Shown: positions 27,401-39,875 of the stretch, one piece after another | Layout: every line of letters starts with the position of its first letter | How positions within the stretch are numbered: position 1 is the stretch's first letter | From: Ascidia mentula | Lineage: Eukaryota; Chordata; Ascidiacea; Phlebobranchia; Ascidiidae | NCBI GenBank assembly: GCA_947561715.1 | Contig: OX387198.1 | Location: forward strand, 6,634,001 to 6,698,000 | Direction of reading: 5' to 3' | Length of the DNA: 64,000 nt | The notes under the pieces: model-generated | What the model was told of the DNA's origin: nothing | Databases searched by the model: none | What the model saw: only the letters and a program-made list of their open reading frames with translations | Made by a program: the position numbers and the translations under genes

Positions 27401-30400
27401 AAAACAACTGAGTATCGTTAAAGAGTATGTGCTTCCAAGACTGCTTATATATTTCTACCTATTTATATTGTTTAAAACTCACCTTTCTTTTTTATTTCCA
27501 TTTTTTTGCCCGGTGCGTGACCCCATATTATGTGTCCTCACATGAAAATATTGTACAACAATCCTGCAAACGTCGAAATAATAATTTTATTTCTGTCAGT
27601 TTTAATTTAGAATATGTAAAAATGTGATCATATAAATAATAGAACATATAGAGTTAGAAAATTACTTTTAAATTTTTACATCAGTTGTTTTGTAATGCTA
27701 AGTTGTGCTATAATAAAAAGTTCTTTTATTTTGTATAGGATATAATCTGAATATAATTTGAATACCCTGAATTTAATCTTTGTCAATGTATCATTGTCGA
27801 AACATATGGTGACCATCTACAACTAAGTAAAGAGTAAAACCATATGATGCACTGCATAACATAGTTGTTTAGAAACTATCCAAAGATAAATCATCGACTT
27901 TCATTTAGCAGACATTATCAATCACATCTTCACGTTTCTGCCAAAACAACCCAGCCCACTCGTAGCTTAATGCACAACCGTCCCTGCCCAGAGCAGAAAA
28001 CACACAAATTGAATAACCTGGTGGTTCTGACAAAAAACTGGGCTGAAGATGAATGACTTGTTAACTTTGCGGCATGCAATTTCATGCTGTTGAACTTTTG
28101 CAATGTTGACAAGCCGTAGGTTGAATACAGAGAGGCTTTTTACAGAATTCGTAAGGGTTTGGCAGATGACGGTGAAAACATTCCACAGCTTGGGTTACTT
28201 TTGGGAAGACAATGGAACTAAAAAACGTTGAACTTTGTGTTACGAAAACACAAGCGTCCTATTTGCCACTATAATTATAAAGCCGTAACGAGCTAACAAT
28301 AATCAAACTGCTATCTTTTATGTTTTGCCCCATAGCCGTTGTCGATAATTGCGTTGCATTAGTCTTACTTGTCCTGAAACATTCATTGGTGCTAAAAATG
28401 AGTTAAAAAATAAATAAACGATATTTTTAAAAATATACAAACGATATACCTCGATCAAGACTGAAGGCTGTGATCCCTAGTAAGCCTACTTATATAAGCA
28501 ACCAATTATCGATTTATAGTGTATGGTATAGCAGTTGTCGTAATTAGTTAATGTCTCGGGCAAAGGTATCATGCTTAAAAATACCTTGAACGATTTAAGA
28601 GAGTTTAAACGGTTGTTTAGCTCCTGTATGAGATTTGCAAAACTTGTATTGATGTTACACTTTTTTCACAGCATAAAAAGGAAAAATAGCAACTCACCAG
28701 TTTCGAAAAAAGTCCGCAGTTTGTTCAACCTGAATCCGACGCCATTTTGAATTCGGCGCCTTTCCTCAAACACCAATCAGATAATTTTCGTAATTTCCAC
28801 AAAAAGTGAACTTACTCCTTACATATGTGTAAATATAATGTAGATAAATAAATTGATCCCTTCTCATAGCTCGTACATTCTGCCATGACTATACAGCACA
28901 TGCGTTACCACAAAACCTGCCCTTTCATATAGACGCAGAAATCAAGGCCAAGGGCTTTCCGCGCAGTCAACAAACTACCCGCCAGGTGAGAGGAACAAAA
29001 AACGTCCTTGAAACATGATCTTATCATAAAAGCGCAGGCATTGGCTGAAAGGGAAGGCAATTTTCAGGCATTAGGCGTAAAATCCGGGCGTTCTAGATAA
29101 CAGCACTCGCTCTCCCATGATATGTTTGCGTGACCGCCGCTGTTTGCTCTGGCGATTCGATGCCCCATGGCAAATAGCGGCGCGCTCTGATCTGTCCTGA
29201 GTGTCCAAAGGACCGGAGCGATTTGCGGTGGGTCCACTTCGGACGGTAACAACGTTAAAGGTTAGATTGTGAACTTCGTTTCAGACAAAACACTCAAAAC
29301 TGGGACAGCGTTAAAATTTGGAAGAAGTGTTTTGGTGGCTGTATAGCTTTTTATACCAACTTTGTTTAAATTGTTTTTTAAACAACGAAATAAAATAGAT
29401 GTGGCACTTTGTAATTTTTGTTTCTTTTGATCTGCCTATAATTTCGCAAAACCACTTGGCATTTTGTTTAGCAATTTCAACACTTTTGAGTTCTAAGTGT
29501 ACGTAAAAGGTGCGTTCGGATTATAACCCCTGCGAATAAAATAAAAATTTAGGGATTGTTTAGTGCTGCCATATAAACAGGGAGTCCAACATACCTAAAA
29601 TATGGACAGCATGCTTATCAGTGTATGATCGTGAGCATGACTTACATTGAAAAACCTTATATATAGTTTTAATTAAAACAAGACACAACGAGCCCAAAGA
29701 AAGTCACCCAAAGCTAATCAAAATATGCCAGAAAACAGACTCTGACAACACAATTCAACGCCGCGGTAATTTAGATGCTTTGTCTCCTAAAGTCAACAAG
29801 CAAGGTCTATGTTGAATTTTACAGTCGGTTTCCATGGTCCCAGGGATCACGACGGCGTCTTCGGGCCAAAAAACGAGATGTTGTCGCTGGCGCAGATGCG
29901 CTTATTGATGAATAAGGCACGTACGTTTGCGCGCTCGGATGAATGCGAGAAACAACGCGCGTTTTTTGTGCTCGGCAGCAGATGGAATATGACACAATCT
30001 TTCACTTGAGGTTTGTTGAACACATAATTTTTTCTCGATTGTCCTGCAGCACGTTTCGGTTATTTGCAAATCATTTTATGTGGAATTGGAGTTAATAACT
30101 ATGTGTTCAAACCAAAAAAAATAAACACAGTAGCAATTTATTTTCGGCATTTAATCAAACGTGTACAGATTTACCCTAAATTCAAAACATATTAGAAATT
30201 AATTAGCAAACCATCAAGATGTGTGCATCTATTTTCCTGTGCAAATAAATCTTGTTCGTTGTAGTTTTCGTTACATCTGAAACTGGAGACATTTTTGGCA
30301 AGGATGGTGTTGGGCTAAAAACGGGTTCGTATTATATGGCACCTGGCCTTTTAACCTCACACTTTGCTAGCGGTTTTTATGCTGGATAATACGGCTTAAA

Positions 30401-33400
30401 ATGTCTCATTTCTCCATTAAGCAACAACTATAAATTTCTACACGTTTCCTGTGGTTTTTAGTCAGGCAGCTATCATCACGCAGGCATATCTAATTCCCAT
30501 ATCGGATGACGTTTGCTTTTAGAGGGATTTCAGGCGTTGTTGGGGGCCGCGAATCCCTACCCAGTGCAACTCGGGTGAGCCAAGCCCCTCGTTTAGATGA
30601 AAGACTGTGGGTGGGAGAAGCACACCTGCAGTCTGACAAAGGCGACTTGTGGAGGTTTTGGAAACAAACATGATAGTCTGCATTGCGTTTACTTGTATTC
30701 TGATGATCGGTTAGAGGTTGTTTCTTTTTCGGTATTATTTGTGAATGTTTGTGTTCCAAAACGGAAACGCGTTTTAAAACTATAGTCCAGAATAATATTG
30801 TCAAAATCGTTACTTACAACCCAATAAAATTTGTTTAAAAAAGAAACAACACATACATATAGAAACACACAATGATCAAAACAAGTAACTACTCCGTCGA
30901 GTACATACTTTCTCGCACACAATGTAACTTTCAAACTTGTCACGACATGCAAAAACAAAATGGCGGAAACAATTTTCCCTTCGCAGCGCAACACCTACAC
31001 CGCATGTCATAAAAATGTTTTAAATTTAACAATGGGCTTCAGATTTCCAAGACCAGGGCTTCCAAAATTACCAGCATAACCACATTGTGCATTTATCGGA
31101 TTGGGTCGTCATGACGTCATAATCGTACATACATATTCGAACATTATTCATTGTCAGTCAGTAAGTGCACAGTTCTAATCTGCAATAACTGCAAGTTCAG
31201 AGAAAGCAAGACAAGCGGCAAGCCCTCGGTATCAATTTAAAGCAGAACCCGGGTCATACATCTCCGAATCAGCAGAACAAAAACGTTTTAGCGCTGCTGC
31301 GGCCACCATTTCGTACCACAGCCTGTCAGTACCTGTGCAACCAAGCCGAACATTGTAAACAACGAAATGATGGCTTAGTCATCCGTCTCGTTGTAATATC
31401 GGGCAATCATCCTGCCAAGGCCGAACGTGCTTGCGAAACAAACTTGTAGAAGGGTGGGCAATTGATGTGAAGTAATGTATATGTGGACCTCATTGGTCCA
31501 AGTCTCTGCTGGTGGTCAGTGTGTCAGTGAGATATATGTTTTACTACCTCAATTAGCTCTTGAGTTTAATAGCAATTTTTATGAGAAACTCTGAAAAGTT
31601 TGCTTGCTAAACAAACTGTCTCATGTAAAGTTGATATTTTGTTGCGATTTTTTTAGAATTTTCACAATATTATGGCAAATTTATTCACATGTGATTTTTT
31701 TTTTGCGAAAATTTACCCTCCTGTGTATGAGTTTTTGTCTACATAAACTATAGACGACGGTAAGATAATAAAACACGACGTAATAATATTGCAGAAAAGA
31801 TTGCTCTTTGCCTTAAAACGCATGATTTATTGGCAAAAAAAGAAGATACATCTCAAAATGTACAAGCACAAAGTCACTCTTTTATCTCAAAACAAGAAAC
31901 TAGTGCTTCGAAATCGTGTGCAATCTCGATTGCAAAGCAAACGCTTCTTCCTTATCGCATGTTAGGGGTCGCGCATTCATCTTCCGCCTACCATCGCGTT
32001 CTTCCACACACCTTTTGACCACAACTGCGAGCGGCCCCTTTCATGTGACGTGAGAATGCGTAAAGCCAACTCGTGGAACCCAACGCACAGGCCTTGTCTT
32101 CATTTTCCGGTCAGTATGCGGTACTTGAGACCTCACGCCCCCCTTGTAAAAGGATCCCAACACCCCATCACCCTCTTAGCCAATGACTTACCTCCGCTGG
32201 ACAGCTGACCCTCACCCAAAAGCTACGAGTGCCGATCCCCATTTGACACACCACCAGTCAATGGTCTTGCCTAAAACATTATCTCTCCGAACTTTGTAGA
32301 GAAAAAGAGGGGCTTCCGGGCGCAGGAGCGAACAAATGAGTAAAGGACGCCGTGTTTAGGGGTACAGGTTAAGCAGTTTCTAAACGGCAATGCCTCCGCA
32401 GCAGCATCTGGCGATGCGTCATACAACCAGCAGCTTTATTTTGTTGGCATTCCTGTCGGGATTAAACCTGTCTACAAAACGAAGGCAAAGCGTTAAATCG
32501 CCGATTTTCATTCGAAACCGCGATAGGCGTTCGGCGCTAATAGGCTTCCCGAAACAAGGCACGGCGTTTTAAGTCGCGCGAGCGGTCCCTTTTCACGTTA
32601 AATTAATCAAGAGATTACAATCCTTTGCAGCGGCACTTAAACACGCTGCCTGCATGTATGCACAGAGATTCCGTCAAAGGCGTAAGTGAAGTGGTTTCGT
32701 CAATGGGTGAATCCTTACTCGCGTAACCTCATATTCCCTGTTGTCGGGGTGTGCATCTATCAGCACCCGCAGGGGACGCTTCCAAATCCCCCGAATTCAC
32801 ACATTTCCAAGGCACGATAGCAAAGCAAACAACCCGACGTTGAACTTTACCTTTTCAGAAAGCGCGAAACTGCGCATGCCGTTAAACCTCCCTGTTGATT
32901 CAACACGCCGGTTGTTTACGCCAACTTTTAATACCTCGTTATGACTCGGGGCGAACCCAACGAGGCAATAATGGTCGCTGATAGACGACCGCACTGTGGG
33001 TCAAAATAATGCGCGGCGTCGCCACGTTTCTTTCCAGTGTCGAAGGTCGTTACGTGTTTGTTCGCACATTCCTTGGAGGGCCGGAAAAGTCATGCTTCGG
33101 CCTTTGACCCAAGACACGCCCGGGGGTGCTCGTCTTCTCCATACCGTTATGCATGTTTGTTAAAAAAATTTTTAAACTTTATAAATATTAAAATAAATTA
33201 GTGTCTTAATAAGCGCCAATAACCCAGAAAACAGCGGTCAAGTGACAAAGGAGATTGTTATAAAACTTCCGATACAATTTGATACAGAAGTCATTGTATT
33301 TTTTTAATTCTGGGCTCCATTGAAAGCTTTGTGTACAAAACTTGTGTAAAGCAATGAATTTCATGAAATTTATTCACTGTTCTTGTGGACGGTATCACAC

Positions 33401-34980
33401 CCAACACAAAGAACATAGAAGTGTATAAACAATTAGTATTTTAATTTAAAAGGCGTCGCCCTCCGGCGCGCGCACGTTTTTGACCTGAGATCATTCATGC
33501 ATCACATCTAGTGGTAAAGGTGCAGTGCTTAAAGCTGCGGGTTTTACATAACTCATAGCCGAGTATGTATGGAAAGCATAAACACGGCTCTCTCCCAGGT
33601 AATTGCTTGTGGCTGATCCCTCACAACACTGTGAAAGATCCTCAAGGTCTTGCTGCAGATAGTGTAACTCGGCTCTTACGCGCAAGCGCGCTTTCTGCAC
33701 CCCCATTAAAATTGTTCCACGACTTTCTGCGAGCGCGATGGGGTGAACTTTTCACCCCGCGCCCCATCGACCGGGAAACGGATTACCCCCCCGAAAGAGA
33801 TCGCCGCGCGCTCGGGATCCATCAGACACGAGGAGAAGATGGAACGGCGCGATAAAGTCACTCCTCTAGGGTGGCGGGGTACTGCCCGGCACAGGTGCGC
33901 GCTGCGGCCCTTCGATCTGACCCCAACACAAACGAAGCCTAGGAGAAAATTCCTTAAGTTCTCGTTAGGCCTTCGCCTCATTTTGTGGGTCTGTTGATAG
34001 TGGGGCTACTGGGGGGTGATGTGGAATGCGGCGAACGCTTTGACGTGCCACCCCCCTGCTTGATCGACGACGCATTTCCGTCCTTTGGTGTTTGACTCAG
34101 GGCTGTTTCTGTCTCACGCTTTCGAACTTTGAACTAGATTGCGTCGGGTCTCTTCCACTGTAAGTCCAGGTGATGGTGGTGATTCATAGCACGACGTGTT
34201 GAGCGGCTCAACGTGTCTTAACTGTTGTGGTACTGCACCAAACCCTTGCCAAATCTCCATAAACAGATGCATGAACGTGCAGTGCAAAAGGTAAATTGCT
34301 AAAGTAAATGACGAACAGCAGTTACTTGATATCACAAAAAAATTGGGTGTTGAGACTTGTGCCAAACTTAACAACGAGAATTTTCGCGAAACGACATTAC
34401 TAAGTTGAAGTGTTTCAAAAACTTTTGCACTATTTAGCGATAATAAAACTTAATAAAAAACTGGTAGTTTAACAATTGGAATATGCACTTTCTTTTACTG
34501 CTGGGTGTAACAAAGTTTTCATCGTTTTTACGAGCTTTTAATATGGAAAATTTTAAAATTAAAACTCGACAAATTTTAGATGATTTAATCACTTTTAGGG
34601 AGTCTCATCGAAAACTGAAATAAAGGTAAGTTTTTATGGAAATGCATTTTTTAATGGATCACAAAGCAATGGACGGCATCAAATGCAATAGACACTTTAA
34701 TGGTTGCAACTAAAACACAAACCGTCCATTTCTAAACAATATCATAATTTTTTGGGGAAATTTTTAAGTCATTTAACAGCATCTTAGCTTTGGCTTCTAT
34801 ATTTAACAGTATATACGCTCCAGGTATTTTGCACTAAATTATTAAATTTTCAAAACACACTGGGGGCAGAGTTTGACTTCTTTTTAACGCGACTAATAAT
34901 CATACACCGCAAAGTCTCACGAATACAAAAACAAATTGGGACGAGTGCTGGCGTAGACAGATGACATAATTTGTGTACCC

Positions 34981-35060
34981 AAGTGCGCGCCTTTATGGGT
35001 AAAGAGGCGGGCGCGAAAACGTCACTATCGGTCAGTTCCGATCGCTATATCCTGCTCCGC
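34981..35060 (+). promoter_or_regulatory. Promoter-like GC-rich cluster about 1 kb upstream of MIPOL1
   Basis: Within 80 bp there is an imperfect inverted repeat (CGCCTTTA ... TAAAGAGGCG), an E2F-type GGCGCGAAAA (35010-35019), an adjacent ACGTCA CRE half-site (35020-35025) and a CCGCCC GC box (about 35057-35062). This combination is typical of housekeeping-type promoters, and the nearest downstream gene is MIPOL1. Whether transcription starts here, with a 5' UTR intron before 35998, or nearer the ATG cannot be told. Confidence 0.35.
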
Positions 35061-35997
35061 CCCCAGTGATGCATTAGCACTTTGTGGGTCGTACACAAAA
35101 GACCGAAGGAACAGAACGAACGTTCTTATCAAAGATGGATCGAAAGGATTCGTGCTCGCGTCGCTCTGAGTTATCTGCATTCGCTTTGTTTGCATCTCGT
35201 CCGGGAATATAACTTCCAGGTGCGGAGGAACACCTGGACGCTCGACTTTTGGGCGCTTATTGTCGTTGGGAAAGGATTTTGTTTATCTGGAGCAGAATTT
35301 TCCACCTGTTGGAACTCTGCAACTGACCAGCGAGGAACATAAAATTAATTATGATACTGCCTTTCTTTTTGTATTGGCATGGCTAAAGATCTTCTTACAT
35401 AAAAAAATTTTTTTGACAGTGTTGCCTGCGACTATCCAAATTTCCAAAACTGTAAACCGAATTCTTTAGTTGTTGCATTTTTGTCTGTTTTTACGGTAAT
35501 TACCGTTTTTACCAAAGAACCATTTTGGTAGAGTTTCCATGGAAAATATGCTAGTAATGAACTGATCTAAATTCACATTTCATTTTCATTTTGAAACATC
35601 TTGATGCAGTTGTGCGCACGCGTTTGTCTAAACAAAAATGATTAAAATTTTTAATTTAAAAAATTTTTTTTTAAATTTTCAACAGGTGCAACATGATCAA
35701 GTAAAAATGTGATATCCGTTTCTTTTAAGCAAGAAAAGTTTCCTTTTTGGTGCAGTCTGTGTTGTAAATGAGGAATTAAAAGTTCCGACAGACATAAAAA
35801 TAAGCGTTACAAATTTTTCAGAACATAGTTCTTCGGTGACATCTAGCGTTCAAAAAAGAAACTGGAATAAGAAGTGTGACACCTAGTGGAAAGCAATCAA
35901 GCGAATCCGCGTTGAAGCTGCTTACGGATTTGTTTGTTGTTAGGGAAGTTAGTGAGGTCTGTTAAATTATTATTTGTGAGGTAAATACAGCTTTAGG

Positions 35998-38900
35998 ATG
36001 GCCTCAATTGACGACTTTGATAAGCAGTCAAAACAGCTACTTACTGAGGCGAAGACAGCCGTCATTGGCATCACGGAACAGTTATTTGAAGCAGAGCAAG
36101 ATTTAGAACGCAGGTTTGTGGGACGAATATTAATGCTTTTGTTGTTTTTTGTTGCCTGTTTTTGAACAATGTTACCTAGTAAACTCTGTATTAACAATTC
36201 TTATATATACAATGTTATATAAAGCACGTGTGTAGTGTATTGCCATTTGTATATTAACTTGTAAAGACAATAAATAAGCCACAGATTTCCTGACGATAAC
36301 AATGTTCATTGTTTCAACAGTGACAAAAGTGAAGTGTCAAATGCAAGCAACAGCATGAAACAAACCGACAAGAAAAATGATGTGGCACACCAGCAAGCTA
36401 TAACCATGCATGAAGCTGCTTTCAGACAAAAGCTTGTTGGATTTGAAAGCAGGAGTAGCACCCCAAAGCAAAGTTTGGAAGCTTCTCAGTCTAAGAAAGA
36501 TGCTAACCGATCAAAAAGATCTCTGATGAGTCGACGAACAAATGGGTCTGTCAAAAGCAATGATGCATCTTGTGGAATTTGGAGTCTAGATTCCAAGTAA
36601 ATTTAAATGTTTGTGAATTTTTTAAAAATTGTTGCACTTTTGACATTTTGTTACATTACTTTTTAAATATCACTGCCAGGGTATCAAACCATGCAAATAT
36701 CATTAGTTCTCATGGGATTATAGTGCAATGATTTTATCGGGAAGGCAGTGCCTGGAATTTAATGCTGCAACTGGATTTATATAAATTATATATTTTTCTT
36801 TCAGGCCAACAGAGTTTGCTGCATCACAGGAAGAAACCAGCACTGTAGACTTTCATATGGTAGAGGCAGTTTTACCTCAAAATCGCCGTTCACTGCATGT
36901 AGGAATGCTTGCAAACTGTAAAACTTTTTGGTGGAATGTCTAACATTTGATATGGTTTTAGGATCATCTTGTTAAAGATCCCTGTGCAACAGATGATGAT
37001 GAGCTGTCTGATGGATCACAATCCCACACAGTTTTTACTATTGCCAAACTGGTGAGCAGCTTGAATGCGGAGAAAAAAAAAACAAGAGATGTGAGTTACG
37101 TTTTTTGCTGCTTACCTTGAGCATGTAAACTTTGTTTTATAAAAAAATGTTTTTTCATATATATATGTATATTTTTAAGATTATTTTTTGTTCAATATAT
37201 ATACATGTGAATATATATTGTTTTTTTATGCGCAAAGAGCCATAAGTGAACACACAGTTTTGACCTGTTTGGTCTCATCACTGCTTTGTTTTTGTTGTAT
37301 AAAACTGTTTTTTTTTTTGATATCTTCAGCTTGAAGAACAGGTGTCATATCTAAAGAATGAAATTGAAGCCAGGAAAATTGAACAGGAACTTAATGAAGC
37401 AAAGTGGAAAGAAGCAGACACAAGTCATGTTGCAAGTATGTGAATGTAGCCTGTATCTACTTTTCAAAGCAAAAGCTGACAGATTTTAACCTGGAAATAA
37501 ATGTTTCTGTGCTTCTGGTATAAAGTATTTAAGGTGAAAATCGTCACAACGATTGAAATAGTATAGGAATGGTTCCCAGTACTGATTAGCAAGATTATGT
37601 TACTGAAGTCAAAACTTTTTGTAAAGGTTTCAACCAACCACCTTCTATTGTTTAGGCCTGGTTGAAGAAATATATATTGCACAGAAGGAGAGGGAAGCTG
37701 CTGTACTTGCAAGACTAAAACTTGCCACACAAGAGAGAGATGAAGCAATATTAAGAGCCAAGGCTTATGCAAGAGATGCAAGGTAAACTTCCTTTTTATA
37801 TCAAAGAAAGTAGTTGCTTTAATTTTTGTTCTTCAGACTTTCGTGTCATGACGAAAACAACAACACATCTCCCAGAGAGAAGGTACATTTTTTATGATTG
37901 TATTCATTATGTTGATGATCTTTCTAGTGGCAACTTTTTAAATAAATAAAATATGTCTATGCTTTCCACAATATGGGCAAACCTGTCTGTTCTCAGGATT
38001 GGGGTATGTTTTGTAATGTTTGACATGTCTTTTTGCAGAGTATGCAAGTTCTCTTAAATGCAGTCTGTGAAGCGGAAAGTGGTCGTGCTGCTGAAAAGTA
38101 CAGTCGTGACATTTTGTCCCGGATTGCAACCATGAAGAAAGAAAGACAAAGAATTACTTGTGAGGAAATGAAAGCGGTTATTAGGGAACGAGACAATGCT
38201 CAATACATGGTAATATTAGTAGGCAATATTACAGCAGCTTACCACTTTATTGTTAATCATATTTTTTGTTACAATAAAATAACATGCTGTTTGGAGCCCT
38301 ATCGTTTTCATTGTTAGTCTTGGATATTGCTAAATAAAGACTGTTGGCACCTTTTAAAAGTACGAACCGATTTCTATTGTTTTTTGTTGGCAATTTCTTT
38401 TTTGTTTAGTGTCGCAACTTGCGAAGGGAACTGAAGATTTTAAAAGAAAAAAGAGCTAAAGATGAGAAATCTTGTCAACTAGAGGAAAATCAGAAACTGA
38501 AGGTAAAGATGATATTTATATTAGCTAGTATAATTGTGTTGAAAGCAGGAATGATGTAACTCTTTCATTAGCCAAAGTTATGGTCATTTATTTCCAGCAA
38601 TAAAACCACACACTTTGTAAATGCAGGATGACCTGCACAAGGTGGAAGATGAAAGGGATGGGGTTCTTGCAAAGCTAGCAGCAGCCAAAGAAGAAATGGA
38701 AACTCTAAGAGTATATTATAGGTACAAATTTCTCCAAAAGCATCTAACTATTTTGTTAAAGATAAAATAAACCAAATTTTATTGTAATTATTTGTTGACA
38801 ATAAACAAGCATTCTTTTTGATAAAGCCTTCACAAAACATTGGTCGAAAGTGGGCGTTTGGCAAACATGAATTCTGACCAAGATGATGCAACAAGACTTG

Positions 38901-39354
38901 CCCAAGCCCTCAGAGTTGCTCATGAGCATAATAGTGTTCAGGAAAGTAATGCACGGCGACACGAAACTGAGGCAAGCAGGTTACGTGAGAAAAATGACAG
39001 GTTTGTTTATTTATGCAATTTATAATATTTGAGTAGATCTTTTTTATTTATAAGGTTGGCCCATACATGAACAAAAAACATAATTAAGAAGGCTGGATTT
39101 GAACCGAAGAAAACATTGTTTTTGTTGATTTTGTTTGCAACAAAGTACAACAATGGTGACTTAAATGCTTTTAAATTGAGAATTAAACTTGGCAGAAACT
39201 TGGTATATCTAAAAATCAGTCCTAAATTCTAAACGTGTTTTGAAGGTTGGAGCGACTGGTAACTGTTTTACGAAAAAAACTTGCTCTTCTTGCCCAAAAG
39301 TCTGCTCAATCTGTCCTTGATGCAAGCAGCAACAGTAGCAGGGAAATGTACTAG
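35998..39354 (+). CDS. MIPOL1: MIPOL1 (mirror-image polydactyly 1) coiled-coil protein
   Basis: Twelve coding exons assemble in frame: 35998-36113, 36321-36596, 36805-36898, 36962-37090, 37330-37435, 37656-37782, 37837-37882, 38039-38209, 38410-38502, 38627-38721, 38827-39000, 39246-39354 (TAG at 39352). The 511-residue product is mostly charged coiled coil from about residue 200 on. Diagnostic blocks shared with vertebrate MIPOL1 are LVEEIYIAQKERE (exons 5-6), RITCEEMKAVIRERD (exon 8), ETLRVYYSLHKTL across exons 10-11, and LERLVTVLRKK near the C terminus. The first ~190 residues are low-complexity and poorly conserved. Human MIPOL1 is 442 residues, so this one is somewhat longer at the N terminus. 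Molecular function is not well established for the family. The start ATG (GGATGG context) is the first in the exon. It is the next recognisable gene downstream of FoxA, in the same orientation. Confidence 0.93.
37150..37222. repeat. AT-rich microsatellite-like inverted repeat in a MIPOL1 intron
   Basis: TA-alternating runs (atatatatgtata ... caatatatatacatg ... atatatattg) flank a short spacer and could form a long AT hairpin. Ordinary intronic low-complexity sequence. Confidence 0.5.
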
Positions 39355-39659
39355 TAGCTACAAAAAGATGGAATTTACACATATTTGCTAACTATTTGAT
39401 TATTCCTTGCCCTAAATCATGTATGTAATATTTACCTTCAACATTGTTAATTGCGACTTAAATGCTGTTACCTTTATTTGTTATTTTAATCTTGGTTCAC
39501 TAAGGCGATTTCATATCATTAATCTTTGATAACCTCAATGCTGCTTTACCTAACATTTTATTACACACAATTGCAATAGTTAACAAGAACAGAATTAACC
39601 CATACAAATTCCGTTACCTTTCAACCTTTACCTAACTGTACTGTGAATTGCACATTTTT

Positions 39660-39669
39660 TTTATTTATT
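39660..39669 (-). terminator. Poly(A) signals, transporter gene on the minus strand
   Basis: Two overlapping AATAAA words on the minus strand (TTTATTTATT on +), about 210 bp after the minus-strand stop codon. They lie upstream of the MIPOL1 poly(A) signal, so the two 3' UTRs probably overlap. Confidence 0.45.
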
Positions 39670-39717
39670 ATTGCACTCCAATAATTATGATGAAAAGAAA
39701 AATTTAAAATATCGACA

Positions 39718-39723
39718 AATAAA
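39718..39723 (+). terminator. Poly(A) signal, MIPOL1
   Basis: AATAAA about 365 bp after the MIPOL1 stop; another lies at 39760-39765. It falls inside the predicted 3' UTR of the opposite-strand transporter gene. Confidence 0.45.
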
Positions 39724-39875
39724 ATGCTAGAAAGTGCTGCAACGACGATTTGAACTAAAAATAAAATTAATATTACACAGTGAATGGGTTTAACCCTGGG
39801 TGAAATTAGGCAGTTCACAGCAAGAATAAGCTCAACACTTAACAGTCCACAAAAGGGAACAGGAGAAATAACAAG

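Larger units (their letters stand above)
12360..35990. other. 23.6-kb FoxA-MIPOL1 gap without a recognisable gene
   Basis: No ORF here resembles a known protein; the longest open frames (174, 165 and 153 codons) have no domain, no splice context and AT-driven composition. AT-rich sequence alternates with GC-richer islands at about 13.4-14.5, 14.7-15.1, 16.2-16.6, 17.5-18.8, 20.2-20.7, 21.15-21.4, 23.5-24.05, 28.9-29.3, 31.9-33.1, 33.45-34.1 and 34.96-35.3 kb. Regulatory-type words are present: full CRE palindromes (15143-15150, 31112-31119), AGGTGTGA (19702-19709), an extended nuclear-receptor half-site TGACCTTGA (16279-16287), and GATA-type TTATC/GATAA words in the 29-kb island. A cis-regulatory landscape for FoxA is the simplest reading. 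Non-coding RNA genes cannot be excluded by eye. Confidence 0.55.

Noticed and set aside
33706..33997. Overlapping open frames on both strands in a GC-rich island.
   Set aside because: Open in several frames at once, which is a GC effect; no frame shows a domain or codon pattern.
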